Shown here: piece after piece, positions 10,301 to 16,724 of the stretch
Layout of the letters: each line of letters starts with the position of its first letter
How positions within the stretch are numbered: position 1 is the first letter of the stretch
DNA from: UBA1161 sp002311745
Lineage (GTDB): Bacteria; Planctomycetota; Phycisphaerae; Tepidisphaerales; Tepidisphaeraceae
Reading direction: 5' to 3'
Assembly: GCA_050018415.1 (NCBI GenBank)
Contig: JBEKAB010000018.1
Location: 1-64,000, forward strand
DNA length: 64,000 bases
Position numbers and translations under genes: made by a program
Notes under the pieces: model-generated
Seen by the model: the letters and a program-made list of their open reading frames with translations, nothing else
What the model was told of the DNA's origin: nothing
Database searches by the model: none

Positions 10301-12944
10301 TTCGGACGGCTCGGATGTCGTCGAAAGGTGGAACGGTTATCGGAATGATTCACAGATTCAGGGCTCTTTCAGTGACCTCCTCTACCTGGCAGCCAATCGG
10401 ATCGCAGCTACACGCCTTCCCGCGGATTACTATGACTTGGCTTCAGGCGGGGTTGAATACGACCTTTGCGAACTGATAAAGCTATACAATGCGCTCCACC
10501 CGGGGACTGATTTCTACTCGCCATGGACCGTCCCTGGAAACACTGCCGGCGAGGAAGGTTCCTGGGTGCAGGCCGATGGCACGACTCGTTTCGATGATCG
10601 CATATTGGGTGGATCCGTGTTTGCCTACATAGAGGATGTCCAAGAGACTGATGATGACGGCAACGTAGTTGACCAAGAATACCTGGTCGTTGAATCTCAG
10701 ATTTCAATGACCGTGATTGATTCCATTGATTTTCATCCGGGAGATCTCGGCTCACCGTTGGAACAGTTCCTGTTTACAACGGACCTGAAGGATCTTGAAG
10801 ACAACGGTTGGTCGTATGGCGTCCCATTTACCGTAGAGCTGACCGACAATTCAGGGAACATGGTGGTAATGCCTATAAATTCCCCTCAGCCACCCGACAG
10901 CGACAACGATGACGACAACGACGACGAGCCTCCGCCTCCGCCGTCCACGCCGCCGGATGATTCCGACAATCCGGACGATTCCGATGACCCCAACGCACCT
11001 GATTCCGGCGGAGATTCCGACTGGCTGACGGGGACTTTCGAGGATCCCAACAATATTCTTGGACCCAGCGGCTTCGGCAGCCAGAAGTATGTCGCGGTCT
11101 CCCAGCCGCTGAATTACACCATCAACTTCGAAAACAAGCCGACCGCCACGCTGCCGGTCCCGCAGGTCGTTATTACCCAACATCTGGATCCCAATCTCGA
11201 CGCCCGCACCTTCCGCCTCGGCAGCTTCGGTTGGGGCGGACAGATCTTCCAAGTCCCCGCCAACTCGGCTTACTACCAGACCACGATCGACCGGAGCCAA
11301 ACCCTGGGCTATGACGTGCAGGTGACTGCCACGATCGATGTCAGCACTGATACCGCCACCTGGGTATTCACGACCATCGACCCGGCCACGGGCGAGATGC
11401 CCGTCGATCCCAGGGTAGGCTTCCTCCCTCCGGATGATGCAATCGGCAGCGGCGAAGGTTTTGTCAGCTACACCGTCGTGCCCAATCAGTCCGATCCAAC
11501 CGGAACCGTCGTCAACGCACAGGCCACCGTTGTCTTCAGCACCAACCCGCCGATGGACACGCCTCAAATCTCCAACACCATCGACGCCGGCACGGGCCTG
11601 ACCAGTTCCGTCGCCGCCTTGCCCGCGATCGAGTTTTCGCCGACTTTCAACGTGTCATGGTCGGGCAGCGAAGCCGCCAACGGATCGGCGGTTGCCTCGT
11701 ATTCAATCTACGTGTCGGACAATGGCGGTCCGTTTACCGCCTGGCTCAGCCATACGACATTGACCTCGTCGCAGTACGTCGGCGCTCTCGGTCATACGTA
11801 CAGTTTCTACAGCATTGCCAACGACAATGTTGGCAATGTGCAGGCAACCCCGGCAAGTGCCCAAGCCTCGACCCTCGTCCTGGCAGCTCCGACGCTTACA
11901 ATCTCCTCGCCACCTGGATCGTTGACCTACGACGGCGCCTCGGATGTGACTTCGTGGGTCGCGGCAACTCTCACTGGTGTCAGCGGCATTGCGCCACCGA
12001 CCGGGCCGGTTCAGGTGCTCTACTTCAATGGAGCATCCGCCAGCGGCTCACCGCTTGCATCGCCGCCGGTCAATGCCGGCACCTACACGGTCGTCGCCAC
12101 CTACGCCGGCGACGCCAATTACGCCTCGGCAACCAGCAACGCCGTGACGTTCACCATCACCCGCGCGTCGGTCGTCGTTACGCTTCCGACACCGCCGGCC
12201 TCGATCGTGTACGATGGAACCAATGATGTCACCGCCTGGGTCACGGCCACGGTCACGGGTCCCAGCGGCGCTCCGGCTCCCTCCGGCGCGGTGACCTACA
12301 CGTACTATTCCGGAACATCCGCCACGGGCACGCCGCTGTCCGCCGCTCCCGTCAACGCCGGAACCTACACGGTCGTGGCGAACTACGCCGGCAACAGCAA
12401 CTACCTGCCCCGCCAGAGCGCCTCGGTTACGTTCACCATTACGCAGCCCGTCGCTCCCTTGTCGGTTTACTTTACGGTCGACGATGGGACCGCCCAGCGG
12501 TCGATGGTCAGAAGTCTGACCGTCGCTTTCAGCTCAGCGGTAACCTTGCAATCCGGCGCGATCACTCTGACCGACAGTAGCGGAAACGCCGTCGCCTACA
12601 CCTTGAGCACGGCAGACAACATCACGTTTAGGCTGACGTTCGTCGGCGGTCAGTTCATCGGCGGCTCGCTTGCCAATGGCCGGTACGTCCTGACCGTGCA
12701 TGCGTCCAAGGTAAGCGCCGCTGGTGGTGCGCAACTCTCGTCAGATCAGATGCTTAACTTCTGGCGGTTTTTCGGTGACTTCTACGGCACGGGCAGCGTG
12801 AACAACGCGGACAAGACGTTATTTACCCAGGTCTACAGAGGTCAGGCGACCGCTTATCTGGCTTATTTCGATTATGACGGCAATGGCGTGCTTAACGCCA
12901 CAGATACAAATGCGTTTAATCAAGACTTCGGCAGGTCAATTTGA
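1..12944 (+). CDS. Giant CARDB-repeat secreted/surface protein, 5' end outside window
   Basis: The frame is open from base 3, so the start lies upstream of the window; a TTG at 48 is inside a repeat and is not a start. About 4,313 residues are visible. In order: glycine/asparagine-rich beta-helix-like repeats (to about 1800); sixteen CARDB-type Ig-like units, each beginning with a P-D-L-like motif (about 1845 to 7850), of which those at 2580-4390 have a regular 363-bp period; a PPC-like domain (7860-8150); four carboxypeptidase-regulatory/Cna-B-like units with G-x-Y-x-I/F-x-L-x-x-G-x-Y motifs (9050-10060); an AT-richer unknown domain (10130-10870); an Asp/Pro-rich linker (10890-11030); a DUF7619-like domain (11040-11580); two MBG/Ig-like units (11890-12440); and a dockerin-like end with D-x-D-G-x-G motifs. 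Family knowledge suggests an extracellular adhesin or scaffold; the ligand is unknown. No C-terminal membrane anchor is visible. Confidence 0.9.
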   Translation, partial: VTVRGQLGYIGNNDSLQGNSGGTVLNQGTVQADVNGGTITLNGTGDQNLGNLKALNGATLSLPVTIANAGTVTVDGTSYLNGNGSGTLSGGILAPLTGASLYSITLDAVTANGNWQVTGNNNVTVKDGLTLNGTLSLGDNNGNIGYLNFSGNQSLGGTGSVVFGNSTHFYNGTNYNGLFVTNSGTTLTIANGVTVRGQLGYIGYNSTLQGNSNSTVVDQGTIQADVNNGTITFTGTADQSTGTLKAVNGGTLTLQATGWIDSGINESDANSTINLSGSFANAGNTIALSGPGTIAVNGTITGGTVNVASGTIFSGTGGTLDGVTVNGNWQVTGNNNLTVKDGLSLNGAVSLGDNNGNIGYLNFTGSQSLGGTGSVVFGNATHFNNGTNYDGLFVTNSGTTLTIANGVTVRGQLGYIGNNDSLQGNSGGTVLNQGTVQADVNGGTITLNGTGDQNLGILGALNGATLLLSAPVAINGQGVINSAPSGSILVNGNLLGTTTNAAGWNAQSPVTFNGSGTASSPQLLEAMSQDDGASAAGFQGNFAYGALNLSNGTYVRLVDQSQNAASGANAVYCSSLNVPAGTTLDLNGLHLYTLLSTGSGTVLNGTITVVPGSGLPDLSPQSVNAASNSNGLLNVTWNDVNGGGGAVTGSFYDQVQLIDATNGNAVLDSHSVYYNEGSSGPITFGGGYAAEQTSFNLANYSAFHVGDALQVAITTDVNNNIFESNKANNRTTATVTQAPLPDLRVTGLTMTGDSSGNVTVAWNDYNAGGGLVATTFNDRVVVTDSAGQFSYSTTITPTDSGNLAAGASGAQSVSFRLPNGFGATDLLSASVTVNSGGSVFESNSANNTNTLALTVPLATYADLQVAGLGISGDSLGNVSVHWNDTNAGGAAVSSSFTDQVIVIDSVTSQQLYSSTFNPSDSGNLAAGASSPQSITFRLPTGFNVNDALTATVTINANHNVFESNLNNNAASFTASAPLTGYPDLQVTGLGITGDSLGNVSVQWNDTNSGGAAVTSSFSDQVIVIDSVTSQQLYSSTFNPSDSGNLAAGASSPQSISFRLPTGFNVSDPLTATVTVNANHNVFESNLNNNTASFTASAPLSSYPDLQVTSLGITGDSLGNVSVQWNDTNAGGAAVTSSFTDQVIVIDSVTSQQLYNSTFNPSDSGNLAAGASSPQSISLRLPSGFNVNDPIKATVTVNSGVSVFESNSNNNTASLTATAPLTNYPDLQVTGLGINGDSLGNVSVLWNDSNSGGAAVTTAFTDQVIVIDAATSQQLYSNTFNPSDSGNLAAGASSLQSISFRLPTGFNVSDPLTATVTVNANHNVFESNLNNNTASFTASAPLSSYPDLQVTSLGITGDSLGNVSVQWNDTNAGGAAVTSSFTDQVIVIDSVTSQQLYNSTFNPSDSGNLAAGASSLQSISFRLPTGFNVSDPLTATVTVNANHNVFESNLNDNASQINTTSPLASYPDLAVTALALNPASPQSGQTVTINWMDSNIGAATAVGTWSDQVTVVNVTSGQTLLDTSQTYSTNNIAPGGSVARSAQFQLPDGNAGVGQLSVTVKVDSGNQIFEYNPQTPAENNNVSQISAAATLAPYPDLQVTGVSAPATGYNGQSAVISWTDINNGTAAANGPWVDSVYAAADAQGDGKQLLGTFTFAGTLAVGDSVQRSQQVYLPSTPGTYWIHVTTNATQSVQEGNGFGNDTTAASDSILINQVPLPDLVVTSVTPPPNGVLSGTTVPVTFAIKNEGTAATSVPVWQDWVILSQDPTLAQTYGPGVVGPGSDQTLNNQPVIIGFNNPSYLGVGQSYANTVNVPLPATAEGTWYVYVVPDGTGGHHPPSMQELSRTDKLAISDAFTVTLSPFPDLAVSAVTAPAQNFSGQSATIQWTVSNNGAAQTAVANWTDAIYMSSSPTFDSSATQLGRLGHQGTLAPGASYDASASVTLPVGVSGQFYFFVRTDVSGQVFENGMTANNVAWTAASVTVNLTPPPDLEIQSIVAPSTASANHNFSFKYTAVNAGAGATPNYTWTDSFYLSPTASYDSTTVVFLGFQTHVGSLAAGASYSANVTVPIPLAVSGNYYLIVNTDSGNQVFELNKPNNIGASTSTIAVSSIPADLVVTSVSGPSSAVSGVSIPLNWVVANQGAGDTGNSTWKDSVYITAKSTFDSTATLLSSFTQSSSLSPGGSYSRSESVTLPINLAGDYNIFVVTNSSSLGFETNLANNVSAPIALTLQSGGGSQAQVSDLQPVSISAPATVTTGGTANVSWTVINNGPGTTNSNYWNDDIWLSTNTSLGSGGTDIYLGSVQHTNALASGANYTASGIFTVPRTPTAGNYYFILAVDRPVAPPGVTTGENLVYETNKSNNTLAASSPTSVTVSTPAELTVTNVAVPASVSSGGQLSVGWTVHNAGGNTGNVSITDSVYLSLDQVLDTTDRYLGSVTTQGGLNAGASYSQMGTFSLASGLAGTYYVIVETNSNQAVYEVNAGNDTAASAAAVQINLPALADLAAGTVTIPATAVAGQNITITYQVTNVGANAASGSWTDSLYLSSSPTWTVSDPLLGHVYQTQNLGAGDSYTGTLTAPLPGVAPGNYYVILRTNILNTLPEITQSNNLSASVTQTAIDAPALTLSTPTSGFLSTGQSVYYKVVVAANETLDFSLTSQAASASNELYVSYGTMPTRADYDYRYSQPFQANQQITVPNTQAGSYYVLIYGNSVPGNAENYSITASAIPFSITAVANGTVDNSGPSTIEISGALFDRATTFQLVDAVNNVLPATNVYFQDSGTVFATFNFTGRNPGSYALQAMRGDGTTAQFSGAVTVVAAKSLPVLNPTNGAQNGALETYFVAPTISLPNRVGSFQLVYTNISEHDIVAPLLTLTSTDKTAIGLTPTNVKSVSYLSLLGTSPDGPAGILRPGESVSKTFYFKSASSAGSLNDIEVQVIQTNDMAPLNLKPYLPASVLLQPNFDAIYANLQQAIGSTWGTYVNVLAQNATLLPAVMGNNSDPTTLLQISVERATAALGTSISGTIFADDPNVALAGQTITAVNQTTHETYSSYSLNDGSFIFPVVDPGAFVFHLPNALIQNPPIVTVADGQQVTGVTLNLTAATSISGHVVNYATSKPSSGITVSLYDSQGNSYATTTDNNGYYQINGLASGDYSLTASDSTGVGFSQDTVALTAPNATTLDISYGEVGAVSGTISFAGSAPSDSQISVIAFSADGQKAYYGKVSNGSFNIADLPAGSYSLRVEAEGYAPLTISQVTTMVGQTTNLGTVSLGAGASISGSVELDGQPVSSGLDVIATLDGGTAVDMFNGTLMGNEFTINSLPAGTYTIYITDNASDGLEVSSTVTAGQQQDLGALELAPAASTASAATQAAVASSAADSAKPAGLTQIIKDLQLAKEKAYLLAVLIPGEAAWFGLSVANLWLDFITSSPSSPTPEQYFSDGSDVVERWNGYRNDSQIQGSFSDLLYLAANRIAATRLPADYYDLASGGVEYDLCELIKLYNALHPGTDFYSPWTVPGNTAGEEGSWVQADGTTRFDDRILGGSVFAYIEDVQETDDDGNVVDQEYLVVESQISMTVIDSIDFHPGDLGSPLEQFLFTTDLKDLEDNGWSYGVPFTVELTDNSGNMVVMPINSPQPPDSDNDDDNDDEPPPPPSTPPDDSDNPDDSDDPNAPDSGGDSDWLTGTFEDPNNILGPSGFGSQKYVAVSQPLNYTINFENKPTATLPVPQVVITQHLDPNLDARTFRLGSFGWGGQIFQVPANSAYYQTTIDRSQTLGYDVQVTATIDVSTDTATWVFTTIDPATGEMPVDPRVGFLPPDDAIGSGEGFVSYTVVPNQSDPTGTVVNAQATVVFSTNPPMDTPQISNTIDAGTGLTSSVAALPAIEFSPTFNVSWSGSEAANGSAVASYSIYVSDNGGPFTAWLSHTTLTSSQYVGALGHTYSFYSIANDNVGNVQATPASAQASTLVLAAPTLTISSPPGSLTYDGASDVTSWVAATLTGVSGIAPPTGPVQVLYFNGASASGSPLASPPVNAGTYTVVATYAGDANYASATSNAVTFTITRASVVVTLPTPPASIVYDGTNDVTAWVTATVTGPSGAPAPSGAVTYTYYSGTSATGTPLSAAPVNAGTYTVVANYAGNSNYLPRQSASVTFTITQPVAPLSVYFTVDDGTAQRSMVRSLTVAFSSAVTLQSGAITLTDSSGNAVAYTLSTADNITFRLTFVGGQFIGGSLANGRYVLTVHASKVSAAGGAQLSSDQMLNFWRFFGDFYGTGSVNNADKTLFTQVYRGQATAYLAYFDYDGNGVLNATDTNAFNQDFGRSI
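3162..4237 (+). repeat. Perfect 350-bp direct repeat inside the CARDB array
   Basis: Bases 3162-3511 and 3888-4237 are identical, offset 726 bp, which is exactly two 363-bp CARDB units. Flanking units are diverged at many positions. The pattern indicates recent duplication or gene conversion within the array. Confidence 0.9.
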
Positions 12945-13011
12945 TATACTGCTGACTCCTTGAGCGGAATGGGCCTCATCCCAAAATGAGCATCTTTCGG
13001 GGAGAAAGTGC

Positions 13012-13746
13012 ATGCGCGGGAGAAAATGGCTTTGCGGGCTTGTCGTTTTTTGCGTAGGGGTTTTCGCAAACTGGGAAAAGGCGCGGGCGACGACCTACAC
13101 CTATTACTACGTCGCTGACCAGAGCAGCTATACCGTCGCGCCTGGCAGCGTCGTATCGGTTCCGCTGTATCTGCAGGAAGTCAACAGCGATCAATCGAGC
13201 AACTCCCTTTTGGCCAGCGAGCATGGCCTGTCCGCGGCGGGGGTAAACGTTTCGTATTTCTCTGGATCGACCACGACCACAATCACGGGCGCCGCCACCA
13301 ATACCGGAGCGGTTCCCAACGGTTTTGACGACCCCGCCTCGATGGGAATCGTCAATTCAATCACCTCCGCGACCATCACCGAGAGCACGGACCCGCCGCC
13401 GTTTGGAACGGATACCGTCGGCGTGGAAGCAGGAACGCAAACCAATGGAGTTTCCGAGGTCTACCTCGGAACCATCACGATTCATGCCAGCCTGCTGGGA
13501 GGACAGCAAACCGTATTCACGGTCGGCGTCGCTGATCCGAACGTCGGCAGCACCTTCACCAACGACAACCTCTACGACTTGGACAACAACATTGATCCCT
13601 TCAACCCGGCGGGTGCCTCCGATTTGTATTTCACCGCGGCATCGACCAATTTTGACGTGATCACAACTTTGGTGCCCGAGCCTGCGTCACTCAGCTTACT
13701 CAGCCTCGCCGGAATCGGTCTTTGTCGGCGCCGGCGAAGAGGTTGA
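13012..13746 (+). CDS. PEP-CTERM sorting domain protein
   Basis: This 244-residue exported protein starts at an ATG preceded by a GGGGAGAA-type ribosome binding site at about 12999-13006. The N-terminus is a signal peptide ending near A-R-A at residue 26. The body is Ser/Thr/Gly-rich with no domain I recognise; it has a cohesin-like or Ig-like beta feel, with 'LYDLDNNIDPF' near residue 190. The C-terminus is a textbook PEP-CTERM signal: V-P-E-P, a hydrophobic helix, then a short Arg cluster (CRRRRRG). Such signals are recognised by exosortase, which is not encoded in this window. It lies 67 bp after the giant gene on the same strand and may be co-expressed with it. Function beyond surface sorting is unknown. 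Confidence 0.85.
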   Translation: MRGRKWLCGLVVFCVGVFANWEKARATTYTYYYVADQSSYTVAPGSVVSVPLYLQEVNSDQSSNSLLASEHGLSAAGVNVSYFSGSTTTTITGAATNTGAVPNGFDDPASMGIVNSITSATITESTDPPPFGTDTVGVEAGTQTNGVSEVYLGTITIHASLLGGQQTVFTVGVADPNVGSTFTNDNLYDLDNNIDPFNPAGASDLYFTAASTNFDVITTLVPEPASLSLLSLAGIGLCRRRRRG

Positions 13747-14260
13747 GCAGAGAAGCATTAGAGCATTCCCCACTGCCTTGCAGCGCATAGCCCCGGCGGC
13801 GCGAGGAACCACCGAGACCACGCCCGCACGCGTCGTCCGCCAATGGATAGGCGACAGCGAGTTGGTTGCCAGAAACCGTATTAAGGTTGCCGATAGGCAT
13901 TTCACCAAGGCCGCATGCACGTACCTGGGTAAAGCGGTGCACCATCATCCAGTGCCGCGCCGGCCCATCTTTCGGAAATGTACGAAGCCGTGAAGCGGCT
14001 GCCTCGACCTGGCGTCGTCCCCCAGGAGCAAATCCGCACCGGCACGGCAGATGCTCCCGTTTCAGATCCGCGAGCGGTGGACACGTGGTGGACACAGCCT
14101 GCACCGGCATCGGCATCGACCGGCAGCAATAATCCTTCGATTGCGGCGCCGATGAGTGCCAAAACACCTCGGAAAGACCGTGTGTTTCCCGCTCATCGGC
14201 AGGCATTGACACCGTTCGACTTGCTCAGATATCAAAACCGCGATAGCGTTGAAATTTCGG
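13747..14260. other. Intergenic region without a supported gene
   Basis: Open frames on both strands here are short or antisense-like and show no recognisable family. The region ends in a plausible tRNA promoter (14206-14235). I see no integrase or attachment-site duplication next to the tRNA. Confidence 0.5.
14206..14235 (+). promoter_or_regulatory. Putative sigma70-type promoter of tRNA-Arg
   Basis: A perfect TTGACA (14206-14211) is followed after 18 bp by TATCAA (14230-14235), about 25 bp before the tRNA 5' end. Spacing and position fit a housekeeping promoter; the -10 is imperfect. Confidence 0.5.
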
Positions 14261-14334
14261 GCCCGCGTAGCTCAGTTGGATAGAGCGCTGGTTTCCTAAA
14301 CCGGAGGTCACAGGTTCGACTCCTGTCGCGGGTA
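14261..14334 (+). tRNA. tRNA-Arg (CCU)
   Basis: The 74-nt cloverleaf has a 7-bp acceptor stem (GCCCGCG with CGCGGGT, one G-U pair), a D arm with AGCTCAGTTGG, anticodon loop TTCCTAA giving CCT at 14295-14297, a T arm with GGTTCGACTCC, and discriminator A. CCA is not encoded. It decodes AGG. Confidence 0.95.
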
Positions 14335-14335
14335 G

Positions 14336-15886
14336 TTGACCTTTGAGGATCACATCGCCGCTTCCCCCCGCCGAAGTATTCGACGGGTCTCTCTGCCGTA
14401 CGTTTGGGCCCTGCTCTACGTCGGCGCGGCGCTGCTGCTCATGTGGCTCATCGAGCCGCGGGTGGGACAGAGCCTTTCGCCGCTGCTGTATGCCGCGGTG
14501 ATGTTGGCCGCGTGGGCCGGCGGACTTGGGCCGGCGCTGCTGGCCACGGCCATCTCCGCCTATTTCAGCGCGTTTCCGTTCACCCGGTTTCCCGAGTCGC
14601 CTGGATTCGGATGGGATGATTCCGCGCGGGTGGTGGTCTTCCTGCTGGTCGCCATCCTCATGAGTTCGCTCACCAGCCTCCGCAAGCGGGCCGAGCAGGC
14701 CTTGCAGCGCTCCCACGCCCAGCTTGAGCTGCGTGTCGAGCAGCGAACGGCCGAGCTGCGGCGATCCAACGATCTGCTCCGCGAAAGCGAGGAGCGATTT
14801 CGCCTCCTGGTGGACGGCGTGGCCGACTATGCCATCGTCATGCTCGACGCGGCCGGCAAAATCGTCAGTTGGAACCCCGGCGCCGGGCGGATTTTCGGCT
14901 ATGCGCACGAGCAGGCCGTCGGCCGGGATGCCTCCGCGTTTTACCGGCCGCAGGACATCGCCCAGGCCAAGCCCGCCGCGGACCTGCGCGAGGCCGCCGA
15001 GCAGGGCCGACATGAGGATGAGGGCTGGCGCGTGCGCCGCGACTCCAGCCATTTCTGGGCCAACGTCATCACCACCGCTCTGCGCGACGAGCAGGGCCGC
15101 TTGCGCGGTTTCGCCCAGGTCACGCGCGACGTGACCGAGCTGCGCTCGCTGGAAAAGGAGCTGCTGGAGATCAGCGAGCGCGAGCAAATGCGGATCGGTC
15201 ACGATCTGCACGACGGATTGGGGCAGGAGCTGACCGGCATTGCCCTGCTGGCGCAGAACCTGCGGCAGAAGCTGTCGCAGCAGCACCCGGGCGAGTCGGC
15301 TGAGGCGGCACGCATCGCCAGCCTGGTCAACCGCGCGGTGGAGCAGACCCGGAAGCTGGCCCGCGGCTTCTCGCCGGTGGATTTGGGTCCGGAGGGGCTG
15401 GAGACCGCCCTGCGGGACATCGCCTCGAAGGTGCAGGCCCTGGGCCGACCGTGCACGGCGGTTTTTCGCGGCCAGCTTTCGGCGACCGATGACGCCGCGG
15501 CCCTGCACCTGTTCCGCATCGCCCAGGAGGCGGTGAACAACGCCCTCCGCCACGCCAACGCCAAGCAAATCCGTGTCGAATTGGATACAATGCCGTCGGC
15601 CGTCACGTTGGCGGTGCATGACGACGGCGTCGGATTGCCGCAGCCTGATCTGCGCGGCAAAGGGATGGGCATCCGCGTCATGCAGTATCGAGCCCGCATG
15701 ATCGGCGCGACGCTGGAGATCCGCAGCGGTTCCTCCGGCACCAGCGTCATCTGCACGTGTCCAACCCAGGCAACTCATGAGCACGACACCGACCAAAAAG
15801 CCAGCGACGCCGGCGCAAGCCGCGCCAGCGGCGGCACCGGCGATAGCCGCAACCAAGACCCGCTCCCGCGTGCTTCTGGTGGATGA
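14336..15886 (+). CDS. PAS-domain sensor histidine kinase (NarX/DesK-type, HisKA_3)
   Basis: The membrane-anchored two-component sensor has up to 516 residues. Residues about 20-110 form a DUF4118-like hydrophobic module of several membrane helices. A coiled linker (to about 150) is followed by a PAS domain (about 150-255), a HisKA_3 dimerisation domain with the L-H-D-G-L-G-Q motif (phospho-acceptor His near 291), and an HATPase with N-N-A-L-R-H-A, D-D-G-V-G-L and G-K-G-M-G-I boxes. The start is uncertain: the TTG at 14336 follows the tRNA by one base with no leader, and the next ATG (14441) would cut the membrane module. It overlaps the downstream regulator by 110 nt; its last 35 or so residues are low-complexity and lie in the overlap. 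The signal sensed is unknown; PAS suggests redox, ligand or light sensing. Confidence 0.85.
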   Translation: MTFEDHIAASPRRSIRRVSLPYVWALLYVGAALLLMWLIEPRVGQSLSPLLYAAVMLAAWAGGLGPALLATAISAYFSAFPFTRFPESPGFGWDDSARVVVFLLVAILMSSLTSLRKRAEQALQRSHAQLELRVEQRTAELRRSNDLLRESEERFRLLVDGVADYAIVMLDAAGKIVSWNPGAGRIFGYAHEQAVGRDASAFYRPQDIAQAKPAADLREAAEQGRHEDEGWRVRRDSSHFWANVITTALRDEQGRLRGFAQVTRDVTELRSLEKELLEISEREQMRIGHDLHDGLGQELTGIALLAQNLRQKLSQQHPGESAEAARIASLVNRAVEQTRKLARGFSPVDLGPEGLETALRDIASKVQALGRPCTAVFRGQLSATDDAAALHLFRIAQEAVNNALRHANAKQIRVELDTMPSAVTLAVHDDGVGLPQPDLRGKGMGIRVMQYRARMIGATLEIRSGSSGTSVICTCPTQATHEHDTDQKASDAGASRASGGTGDSRNQDPLPRASGG

Positions 15887-16511
15887 TCATCCGATCGTCC
15901 TCGAAGGCCTGGGCACGCGCGTCGAACTGGAAGGCGACATGACCGTCTGCGGCATGGCCGCCACCGCCGCCCAGGCCATGGAGCTTCTCGAGCGGTCCGC
16001 TCCCGATATTGTCGTGACCGACCTGTCTCTATCTGGAAAACCCGGGCTGGAATTGATCAAGGAGATTCGCGCCGCCCGGCCGGGTTTGCCGATTCTGGTG
16101 CTGTCCATTCACGATGAGGAGCTGTGGGCGGAGCGCGTGCTGCGGGCTGGGGCGCAGGGGTACGTCATGAAGGCGCAGGCGACGGAGAAGGTGATGGACG
16201 CCATTCACCGCGTCCTGGCCGGCGGGGTATGGCTCAGCGAGCGGATGAGCGCGCTATTGCTGGGCCGATTGACACAAGGCCGCGCCGCCCCCAGCGGCAC
16301 CCCGCTGGCCGCCCTGAGCGACCGTGAACTGGAAGTCTTTCAGATGATCGGTCAAGGCATGTCCGTCAAGGAGATCGCCTCGCACCTGTTTCTCAGCGCC
16401 AAGACGGTAGAAGTGCATCGCGAGCACATCAAGGAAAAGCTGGGGCTCAAGAGCAGCGCCGAACTGCTCCGCTACGCCGTCACCTATGCCCTCGAAGAAC
16501 CCAAGCCATAG
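15777..16511 (+). CDS. NarL/FixJ-family response regulator
   Basis: The cognate regulator of the kinase just upstream has 244 residues. A Pro/Ala-rich N-terminal tail (about 30 residues) precedes a receiver domain with the D-D pair (V-L-L-V-D-D-H-P), phospho-acceptor Asp in V-V-T-D-L-S-L, and a conserved Lys near K-A-Q-A-T-E-K. The C-terminal LuxR-type HTH contains L-S-D-R-E-L-E-V-F and K-T-V-E-V-H-R. ATG 15777 gives a 110-nt overlap with the kinase gene. A GTG at about 15869 directly before V-L-L-V-D-D is an alternative start that shrinks the overlap to under 20 nt. Translational coupling with the kinase is likely. Targets are unknown; a short TAGG-GAAAAAT-CCTA palindrome lies just after the gene. 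Confidence 0.9.
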   Translation: MSTTPTKKPATPAQAAPAAAPAIAATKTRSRVLLVDDHPIVLEGLGTRVELEGDMTVCGMAATAAQAMELLERSAPDIVVTDLSLSGKPGLELIKEIRAARPGLPILVLSIHDEELWAERVLRAGAQGYVMKAQATEKVMDAIHRVLAGGVWLSERMSALLLGRLTQGRAAPSGTPLAALSDRELEVFQMIGQGMSVKEIASHLFLSAKTVEVHREHIKEKLGLKSSAELLRYAVTYALEEPKP

Positions 16512-16724
16512 CCATGGACTGCCGGCGTAGGGAAAAATCCTAGGAAAAAATAAGGGGGAAATTCTCGCCGCGGTGGGATCAAACTGATTTGCTCGCCTGT
16601 GCTGGGCGGTTAGGTTTGTTTGGACCTGTTTCGCCAGACGTGCGTCCGGCTCCCAAGGGGGGGACGGACTCACGGCGGCGCAACAGGTTTTTTTGTTGGC
16701 CGACTCGCCTGCTCGCCGCCGGAC
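16512..16724. other. Convergent intergenic region
   Basis: Between the response regulator and the spoIID-like gene. It contains the TAGG/CCTA palindrome (about 16530-16545), A-rich tracts, and a CAACA-T7-GTTG hairpin near 16683-16700. The T-run is in the loop, so it is not a classical terminator. No gene is supported. Confidence 0.4.

Noticed and set aside
13747..14260. Possible integrase remnant beside tRNA-Arg
   Set aside because: No recombinase motif and no duplicated tRNA 3' end were found in the window.
14225..15856. Long minus-strand open frame of 543 codons
   Set aside because: It is antisense to the sensor kinase and tRNA-Arg, Arg/Gln/His/Gly-rich with no domain; the plus strand has a complete kinase.
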